Part shown: positions 1 through 5,087 of the stretch, piece by piece
Layout: every line of letters starts with the position of its first letter
How positions within the stretch are numbered: the stretch's first letter is position 1
NCBI GenBank assembly: GCA_022865555.1
Contig: JALHTD010000155.1
Coordinates: forward strand, 1-5,087
Length of the DNA: 5,087 nucleotides
Origin: Thermoanaerobaculaceae bacterium
GTDB taxonomy: Bacteria > Acidobacteriota > Thermoanaerobaculia > Thermoanaerobaculales > Thermoanaerobaculaceae
Direction: 5' to 3'
Translations under genes and position numbers: made by a program
Notes under the pieces: generated by a model
Seen by the model: the letters and a program-made list of their open reading frames with translations, nothing else
What the model was told of the DNA's origin: nothing
The model's database searches: none

Positions 1-790
1 CGGAGTGCGAGACACCAGTGGTCCGCGAGCCAGGAGAGGTCGCCGTGCGCTGCCCGAACCGGGCGTGCCCGGCGGTGCGGCGTCAACGCCTGTTCCACTT
101 CGTCTCCCGCTCCGGCATGGACATCGAGGGGCTAGGGAGGCGCCTCATTGAGCAGCTCCTCGGCGCCGGCCTGATCTCCGACGCTGCCTCCCTCTGGAAC
201 CTCGATCCTGCGCGCCTGGCCGAGCTGCCGCAGTGGGGCGAAAAGTCCGCCTCCAACCTGATCGCGGAGCTCGAGGCCGCGCGCGAGAGGCCGCTCTGGC
301 GCCTTCTCGTTGCCCTGGGGATCCGGCACGTGGGCGAGAGGGCCGCCAAGGTCTTGGCGCCGCGTTTCGGCTCGCTCGAGGCGCTCGCCCGCGCAGGCGA
401 AGAGGCTCTGGAGCAGGTGGAGGGCATCGGGCCGACAATCGCCGCGAGCGTTGTGGCGTTCTTCGCCGACGCGGACAACGCCGGGCTGGTGCGCAGGCTG
501 CGCCAGCGCCGCGTGGACCCGCGAGAGAAGGTTGCGGCTGAGACGCCCGGTTCCGATGCCCTTGCCGGGCAGACCTTCGTCCTCACCGGCACCCTCTCGC
601 GCCCGCGCGAGGAGGTGGCTGCGCTCCTCGAGGGGGCCGGGGCGAAGGTGACGGACAGTGTCTCGCGGAAGACCTCGTTCGTGGTGGCCGGAGCCGAGCC
701 CGGCTCGAAGCTCGGCAAGGCCCGCGAGCTGGGCGTGAAAGTCCTGGGCGAGGCCGGTCTGAAGCGGTTGTTGAAGGAGAAAGGGGTCGC

Positions 791-797
<7 letters not shown>
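1..797 (+). CDS. ligA: NAD-dependent DNA ligase LigA, C-terminal part (5' end outside window)
   Basis: LigA seals nicks between Okazaki fragments and during repair, using NAD+ as AMP donor. The reading frame is already open at the window edge (first full codon at 3), so the GTG at 18 is internal and not a start. The visible 264 residues cover roughly the last 40% of a usual ~670-residue LigA. In order they show the end of the four-Cys zinc finger (C2, C17, C22; the preceding CPxC half is cut off), the family motif FVSRSGMDIEGLG (~33-45), tandem helix-hairpin-helix repeats including GIRHVGERAAKVL and VEGIGPTIAASV, and a C-terminal BRCT domain (~186-260) with FVLTGTL, SVSRKTSFVVAG and GSKLGKA. 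The adenylation and OB domains, with the catalytic Lys, lie upstream of the window. No frameshift or missing conserved residue is visible. The TGA stop at 795-797 overlaps the start of the next gene. Confidence 0.97.
774..786 (+). promoter_or_regulatory. Ribosome binding site(s) of the sigma-54 regulator, inside ligA
   Basis: AAGGAG (774-779) and AAGGGG (781-786) lie within the last codons of ligA. AAGGAG sits 11 nt before GTG 791. AAGGGG sits 7 nt before GTG 794. The spacing favours GTG 794 slightly, but the two candidate starts differ by a single codon. With the 4-nt stop/start overlap, this arrangement suggests translational coupling to ligA. Confidence 0.55.
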
Positions 798-2179
<1,382 letters not shown>

Positions 2180-2180
2180 G

Positions 2181-2186
2181 TACAAT
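2181..2186 (+). promoter_or_regulatory. Possible -10 element (TACAAT) ahead of the 71-aa gene
   Basis: TACAAT matches TATAAT at 5 of 6 positions and lies immediately after the regulator stop, in a short AT-rich patch (2179-2194) that stands out in otherwise GC-rich DNA. Transcription would begin near 2193, just before the ribosome site. I see no convincing -35 hexamer 16-18 nt upstream, so the small gene may instead be read through from the regulator gene. Confidence 0.25.
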
Positions 2187-2193
2187 TGCATGT

Positions 2194-2200
2194 AAGGGAG
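2194..2200 (+). promoter_or_regulatory. Ribosome binding site for the 71-aa protein
   Basis: AAGGGAG ends 5 nt before ATG 2206. The reading frame stays open upstream into the regulator gene (back to an ATG at 2005), but this well-placed site and the ATG fix the true start at 2206. Confidence 0.7.
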
Positions 2201-2205
2201 CGACC

Positions 2206-2421
2206 ATGGAATTGCCGAGCAACGTCTTGGTCTACAGCCAGATCCTGGGACTCTCCGGGACCGCAGGGACGCTGATGGACATCCGCCCCGAGGGGTGCTT
2301 CGAGCTGCGGCTGACGAGCCAGGGCAAGCTCCATGCGGTCCTGCTGCCGATCAGCCAAACCGGAATCGTCTTCGCGGAGGCGGAGCCTGAGGTCGTGCTT
2401 GAGGACAACATCGAACGGTGA
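2206..2421 (+). CDS. Small uncharacterised protein, 71 aa
   Basis: I do not recognise this family. The 71-residue product is acidic towards its C-terminus and has no signal peptide, membrane segment, Cys pair or metal motif, so it is probably a soluble cytoplasmic protein. From about residue 21 the pattern is alternating hydrophobic/polar stretches with turns between them: GTLMDIRPEG, CFELRLTSQG, KLHAVLLPIS, TGIVFAEAEP. This suggests a compact all-beta fold of four or five strands, which is an inference from the residue pattern only. It lies 26 nt after the sigma-54 regulator on the same strand, with its own ribosome site (2194-2200), so it may be co-transcribed and could relate to that pathway. 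Support for its being real is a good start signal, a plausible folded composition and termination before a repeat-rich intergenic stretch. No function is assigned. Confidence 0.75.
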   Translation: MELPSNVLVYSQILGLSGTAGTLMDIRPEGCFELRLTSQGKLHAVLLPISQTGIVFAEAEPEVVLEDNIER

Positions 2422-2425
2422 GGGG

Positions 2426-2486
2426 CAGGCTTGAGGGCCTGAAGGCTTGAAGGCCTGCATCCTCAGAACGCAAGCCTGCAAGCCTG
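2426..2486. repeat. Intergenic cluster of GGCTTG/CAAGCC direct and inverted repeats
   Basis: Between the convergent genes lie two near-identical 14-mers, GGCTTGAGGGCCTG (2428-2441) and GGCTTGAAGGCCTG (2444-2457), 16 nt apart with one difference. They are followed by a perfect tandem of CAAGCCTG (2471-2478 and 2479-2486). CAAGCCTG is the reverse complement of CAGGCTTG at 2426-2433, so alternative hairpins can form. The stretch from 2422 to 2511 holds no gene that I can support. This may be one copy of a dispersed intergenic repeat family in this genome, which a single window cannot show. Confidence 0.65.
2444..2484. terminator. Imperfect hairpin between convergent genes, possible bidirectional terminator
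   Basis: The arm 2444-2458 pairs with 2470-2484 at 13 of 15 positions, leaving an 11-nt loop (2459-2469). It begins 23 nt after the stop of the 71-aa gene on the plus strand and lies 28 nt beyond the NUDIX stop on the minus strand, so it could end both transcripts. There is no T-run after either arm, so it is not a classical intrinsic terminator. It could equally be an RNA-stabilising structure or simply part of the repeat cluster. Confidence 0.4.
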
Positions 2487-2511
2487 GCTGGGCGGGCGCG
2501 TGGGCACGCCT

Positions 2512-2925
2512 TCAGATCCGCGTGGGGGCGGGGCGGAAAAATGCGTCGGCGAGCACGGCAGCGTGGTCGAATGCCAGCTCGACACCGGCGAGGTCGGAGA
2601 ACCACCTGGCCTCGCTGGCGTCGTCCCCTCCGCGCGCCACGCCGCTCACCACCCTGCAGAGGTACACCGGTGAGATCGTGTGCCCGCGAGGGTCGCGGTC
2701 GGGGGTGGAGTAGACGCCCACCAGCTCGACCGGCTCTACCTCCAGACCGGTCTCTTCGCGGGCCTCGCGCACGCAGGCCGCTTCGCACGTCTCGCCGACC
2801 TCCACGAAGCCCCCGGGAAGCGCCCAGCGCCCCTGAAAGGGGGGGTTGGCCCTGCGGATGAGAAGCACGCCGTGGGCCGGGTCCACGAGCAGCGCGTCCA
2901 CAGCGATCACAGGCGTCTTCGGCAT
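2512..2925 (-). CDS. NUDIX hydrolase, ADP-ribose pyrophosphatase-like
   Basis: NUDIX enzymes cleave nucleoside diphosphates linked to another group, using metal ions held by the Nudix box. The 137-residue product carries a complete box at 39-61 (G39-x5-E45-x7-R53-E54-x2-E57-E58-x-G60), preceded by NPPFQGRWALPGG. The later stretch VYSTPDRDPRGHTISPVY (71-88) is what one sees in archaeal and bacterial ADP-ribose pyrophosphatase-like members, so ADP-ribose or a similar substrate is likelier than 8-oxo-dGTP; substrate calls in this superfamily are uncertain. The ATG at 2925 is preferred because GAGGTGA ends 8 nt before it. In-frame GTGs at 2937 (overlapping the mutY stop as GTGA) and 2931 are alternatives that add four or two residues. 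The gene directly follows mutY on the same strand and is almost certainly co-transcribed and translationally coupled with it. Confidence 0.93.
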   Translation of the reverse strand: MPKTPVIAVDALLVDPAHGVLLIRRANPPFQGRWALPGGFVEVGETCEAACVREAREETGLEVEPVELVGVYSTPDRDPRGHTISPVYLCRVVSGVARGGDDASEARWFSDLAGVELAFDHAAVLADAFFRPAPTRI

Positions 2926-2932
2926 CGCCACG

Positions 2933-2939
2933 GTCACCT
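2933..2939 (-). promoter_or_regulatory. Ribosome binding site of the NUDIX gene
   Basis: Read on the minus strand, GAGGTGA (2939 to 2933) is a good match to the anti-Shine-Dalgarno region and ends 8 nt before ATG 2925. It contains the mutY stop codon, so ribosomes finishing mutY are placed directly at the NUDIX start. This supports ATG 2925 over the upstream GTGs. Confidence 0.6.
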
Positions 2940-4016
2940 CTCCTGATCCCACATCGGCAACAACCGGCTGTGTCTGCACGCCGAGGCGAGCTTCCCGAGC
3001 AGCGACGACGTCGGCACGGTGGGAGCGCCGGCGTCCTGCCAGGTCCAGCCCTCCCTCGCCTCGGCCACCCGATGGCCGGAGAGCCTCGCCACGAAAGGAA
3101 GAACGCGGATGTCCCGGTGCGTGATGCCATGGCGGACCGTCGTGGCGGCGGAAAGCGCCCCTTCGAAGCCCGCCGCGCGGCCGAGCGCCGCGGCGACCGT
3201 CCCGGGGTCGTCGCCGTCGGAGAGCACCGCGAACGGCGGCAGCCAGAGGCCGAGAAGCACCGGGCCCTGCTCCACGCGCCGCAGCAGCACGCGACCGTCC
3301 TCGCGCTCCAGCCAGGCCGCGACCCCGCGTTGCTCTTCCCGGGACCGCTGGGCCCGCGGGTGCGGGTAGGACTGGGTGCTGCCGGTCGCCAGGGAGGCGC
3401 AGGCGGTCGCCAGTGGGCAGCTGCCGCAGCGGGGCGAGGCCGGCGTGCACACCGTGGCCCCAAGCTCCATGAGCGCCTCCCAGACCTCCGGGGTGGGGCT
3501 CTCGGCGTGCAGGTTCCCGGCGAGCTCCCGGCCGGCGGCAAGCAGGGCGGGGCTGCCCATCGGCAGTTCGAGTGCGCCCAGTCGCGCGGCGACGCGGGCG
3601 ACGTTGCCGTCCACGGGAGGCTCGTCGCCGGCAAACGCGAACGCTGCGACCGCGGCGCTCGTGTACGGACCGAAGCCCGGGAGCCTGGCCAGTTCCCGGG
3701 CGCTCTGCGGCCAGCCGCCGCGCTCGACGACGGCCCGGGCGGAGGCGTGCAGGAGCCTGGCCCGGCGGTAGTAGCCGAGACCCGAGAACGCGTGCACCGC
3801 ATCGTCCTCGGCGGCAGCCGCGAGGACCTCCAGGGACGGGAAGCGCTCCATGAAGCGCCGGTACGCCTCGACCACCCGGTCCACCTGGGTCTGCTGCAGC
3901 ATGACCTCGGAGACCAGGACCGCATAAGGGTCTCGGGGAAACGGTGTTCGCCAGGGCAATTCCCTGCGCGCTGCCCGAAACCACCCCAGGAGGCGCCCCG
4001 CGAGCCGCTCCGGCAC
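2934..4016 (-). CDS. mutY: A/G-specific adenine glycosylase MutY
   Basis: MutY removes adenine mispaired with 8-oxoguanine, starting base-excision repair that prevents G-to-T changes. The 360 residues show the HhH-GPD glycosylase fold, with catalytic E37 in VSEVMLQQTQV, the hairpin LPGFGPYTSAA (112-122, with Tyr as in many bacterial MutYs) and catalytic D136 in VDGNVARV. A [4Fe-4S] cluster follows with the family's exact spacing: C190-x6-C197-x2-C200-x5-C206. The C-terminal half (~228-345) is the NUDIX-like 8-oxoG recognition domain (THRDIRVLPF, APTVPTSSLLGKL), which separates it from endonuclease III. Length is normal. The frame stays open far upstream, antisense to the next gene, but homology begins right after GTG 4016, the only reasonable start. 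AGGAG abuts that GTG with no spacer and cannot act as a normal ribosome site, so the mRNA may be leaderless. Confidence 0.96.
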   Translation of the reverse strand: MPERLAGRLLGWFRAARRELPWRTPFPRDPYAVLVSEVMLQQTQVDRVVEAYRRFMERFPSLEVLAAAAEDDAVHAFSGLGYYRRARLLHASARAVVERGGWPQSARELARLPGFGPYTSAAVAAFAFAGDEPPVDGNVARVAARLGALELPMGSPALLAAGRELAGNLHAESPTPEVWEALMELGATVCTPASPRCGSCPLATACASLATGSTQSYPHPRAQRSREEQRGVAAWLEREDGRVLLRRVEQGPVLLGLWLPPFAVLSDGDDPGTVAAALGRAAGFEGALSAATTVRHGITHRDIRVLPFVARLSGHRVAEAREGWTWQDAGAPTVPTSSLLGKLASACRHSRLLPMWDQER

Positions 4017-4026
4017 TCCTGGAGTG
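4014..4026. promoter_or_regulatory. Perfect 13-bp palindrome overlapping the mutY start, possible operator
   Basis: CACTCC-T-GGAGTG is a perfect inverted repeat with 6-bp arms and a one-base centre. It covers the mutY GTG, the 6-nt gap and most of the mutY -10 hexamer, and lies where the -35 of the divergent gene would be. A dimeric regulator bound here could affect both promoters. It may also be chance, and no regulator is known. Confidence 0.25.
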
Positions 4027-4028
4027 TA
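4023..4028 (-). promoter_or_regulatory. Putative -10 element of a leaderless mutY promoter
   Basis: Read on the minus strand this hexamer is TACACT, a TANNNT-type -10. It is followed by exactly 6 nt and then GTG 4016, so transcription would begin at or next to the start codon. No good -35 is visible 16-19 nt upstream, where the DNA is already the dnaC-like coding start. The matching arrangement on the other strand raises confidence. Confidence 0.45.
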
Positions 4029-4034
4029 CCGCGC

Positions 4035-4040
4035 TAGAAT
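4035..4040 (+). promoter_or_regulatory. Putative -10 element of a leaderless dnaC-like promoter
   Basis: TAGAAT matches TATAAT at 5 of 6 positions and is followed by exactly 6 nt before GTG 4047, placing transcription start at the start codon. No purine-rich ribosome site precedes the GTG (the gap is tgcccc), as expected for a leaderless transcript. The -35 region (~4012-4017, GGCACT) is a poor match to consensus. Confidence 0.5.
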
Positions 4041-4046
4041 TGCCCC

Positions 4047-4862
4047 GTGCTTGCGAACGCGAAAGATTGCCCGATCTGCAGCGGAACCGGTTTCACCATC
4101 GAGACGCGCGAGGGGGTCGAGGTCGCGGTGCGCTGCTCCTGCCGCCACGACGGCCGCTCCGAAGCGCTTCTCGTCGCGGCCCGCATCCCGCCCAGGTACG
4201 CTCACTGCACGGTCGAGGGCTTCGAGGTCTGGAGCTCCGACGTGGGGAGCAGGAACCTCCAGTCCATGGCCAAGCGGAGGACGCGCGAGTTCGTCGACTG
4301 CTACCCGCGCCTGGAGAAGGGCCTCCTCTACATGGGCAGCGTGGGAACCGGCAAGACCCACCTGGCGGTGGCGGCGCTCAAGGAGCTGATCGCGACCAAG
4401 GGCGCGCAGGGGCTGTACGTCAACTTTCTCGAGCTCGTTCAGCAGCTCCAGATGTCGTTCGACGGCGGGGGCGCCAGCCGCGAGGAGATCCTGGGCCCCG
4501 TCACCGAGGCCGACCTCCTGGTGCTCGACGAGCTGGGTGCAGGCAGGCTCACCGAGTGGGTGCGGGACCTCCTCTACTACGTCATCAACGCGCGGTACAT
4601 GGCGCGCAAGGTCACGATCTTCACGACGAACTACCTCGACTCGCCGCAACCGCCCCGCGGCGAGCCGCGTGGGGGCGAGGCCCCGGGGGGCTACCGGCCC
4701 GCCTCGCACGACGCGGCGGGCCCGGACCGGTGGCAGGAGACGCTGGCCGACCGGATCTCGGAAAGGTTGCGCTCGCGCCTGTTCGAGATGTGCGAGGTGA
4801 TCGAGCTGCGCGGTGAGGACTACCGGGCTCGGGGCAGTTCGCGCGGCGAAAGGCGGTCTTGA
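4047..4862 (+). CDS. DnaC/DnaI-like AAA+ ATPase, putative replicative helicase loader
   Basis: Proteins of this family load the replicative helicase onto single-stranded DNA; IstB transposition helpers share the same ATPase core. The 271 residues begin with a Cys cluster, C8-x2-C11 (CPICSGTG) and C30-x-C32 (RCSC), suited to binding zinc. The AAA+ core follows, with Walker A GSVGTGKTH (97-105), Walker B LLVLDELG (157-164) and sensor-1-like FTTN (192-195). The C-terminal part has TLADRISERLRSRLFEMCEVIELRGEDYR (232-260), with the conserved arginines of the DnaC group. Between sensor 1 and that block is a Pro/Gly/Arg-rich insert (~199-229) that looks like a flexible loop. No transposase is adjacent, which favours a chromosomal loader over IstB. 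The GTG start comes directly after a likely -10 without a ribosome site. Loader function is inferred from family; helicase contact residues cannot be verified here. Confidence 0.88.
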   Translation: MLANAKDCPICSGTGFTIETREGVEVAVRCSCRHDGRSEALLVAARIPPRYAHCTVEGFEVWSSDVGSRNLQSMAKRRTREFVDCYPRLEKGLLYMGSVGTGKTHLAVAALKELIATKGAQGLYVNFLELVQQLQMSFDGGGASREEILGPVTEADLLVLDELGAGRLTEWVRDLLYYVINARYMARKVTIFTTNYLDSPQPPRGEPRGGEAPGGYRPASHDAAGPDRWQETLADRISERLRSRLFEMCEVIELRGEDYRARGSSRGERRS

Positions 4863-5087
4863 TCCTCGTCCGGGGAGCGTTCGGGCGCAGGGTCCTGGCG
4901 GCGGGTCCGGCGCTTGCGCTGGCTGCCTGTGCCGTCTCGCCGAGGGTCGCTCCGCTGCCGGCCCCGCTACCACCCGTAACCCTGACGCCCCGGCCCGCCT
5001 CGGCGGCCACGCCGGTGCCCACGCCGGCGCCCACGGAGGCCGTACCCCAGCGCGACGACACGCGTCCCCCGCTGGTGAGGGTCCTCC
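4859..5087 (+). CDS. Probable lipoprotein, N-terminal part (3' end outside window)
   Basis: The frame opens with TTG at 4859, overlapping the ATPase stop as TTGA, with AAAGG (4849-4853) 5 nt upstream as ribosome site. The 76 visible residues begin with a short basic region (R5, R10, R11), a hydrophobic stretch and a lipobox LAAC (21-24), so the product is predicted to be exported, lipidated at C24 and anchored in a membrane. Next comes a linker rich in Pro, Ala and Thr (~28-62, with PVPTPAPTEAVP), a common spacer between a lipid anchor and a periplasmic domain. The window ends at RPPLVRVL, perhaps the first strand of the folded domain. It vaguely recalls the opening of SpoIID/LytB-type domains, but too little is visible to assign a family. 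Base composition matches its neighbours, and the overlap suggests an operon with the ATPase. Confidence 0.7.
   Translation, partial: MILVRGAFGRRVLAAGPALALAACAVSPRVAPLPAPLPPVTLTPRPASAATPVPTPAPTEAVPQRDDTRPPLVRVL

Noticed and set aside
2351..3925. A 524-codon minus-strand frame overlapping mutY and the NUDIX gene
   Set aside because: Arg/Ser/Pro-rich translation without motifs, in a different frame from two genes with intact catalytic signatures.
2970..4037. A 355-codon plus-strand frame opposite mutY
   Set aside because: It is antisense to the conserved catalytic and Fe-S motifs of mutY. Its composition is typical of a shadow frame.
4047..4862. IstB-type transposition helper in place of a helicase loader
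   Set aside because: No transposase gene, terminal repeat or target duplication is visible nearby, and the N-terminal Cys cluster and C-terminal block fit the chromosomal DnaC-like group better.
4017..4973. Upstream extension of the mutY frame across the whole dnaC-like gene on the opposite strand
   Set aside because: MutY homology begins just after GTG 4016, and the extension has antisense-type composition opposite a well-supported ATPase gene.

Overview
The window is high-GC, densely packed bacterial chromosomal DNA. Starts are often GTG or TTG, three or four gene junctions overlap by 4 nt, and the only sizeable non-coding gap is about 90 nt. The genes are core-genome types: NAD-dependent ligase, MutY and a helicase loader. 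I see no insertion sequence, phage gene, CRISPR array, tRNA or rRNA. The NtrC-type sigma-54 activator and the zinc-finger DnaC-like loader suggest a Gram-negative lineage such as Acidobacteriota or a deltaproteobacterial relative. That placement is an inference from gene character, not something the sequence proves.

Layout. Positions 1-797 (+) hold the C-terminal part of ligA, cut by the window edge. It overlaps a complete sigma-54-dependent response regulator (791-2179, +). A 71-residue protein of unknown function follows (2206-2421, +). From 2422 to 2511 lies a convergent intergenic stretch built of GGCTTG/CAAGCC-type direct and inverted repeats. On the minus strand, mutY (4016-2934) is followed by a NUDIX hydrolase (2925-2512) in what looks like a two-gene operon. 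A 30-bp divergent region (4017-4046) separates mutY from a DnaC/DnaI-like ATPase (4047-4862, +). The last gene (4859 to the window end, +) overlaps the ATPase stop and encodes the start of a probable lipoprotein.

How the genes fit together. LigA (nick sealing), MutY (A:8-oxoG repair), the NUDIX hydrolase (nucleotide or ADP-ribose clean-up) and the helicase loader make a loose replication and repair neighbourhood. The sigma-54 regulator and the small protein downstream have no obvious tie to repair. The most distinctive non-coding signal is the 30-bp mutY/dnaC-like divergent region. There a TANNNT -10-like hexamer lies exactly 6 nt before a GTG start on each strand, with no usable Shine-Dalgarno, as expected for a pair of leaderless transcripts. 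A perfect 13-bp palindrome overlaps the mutY side.

No clearly novel system stands out. The better leads are the paired leaderless promoters, the uncharacterised 71-aa protein, the intergenic repeat cluster and the mutY-NUDIX coupling.
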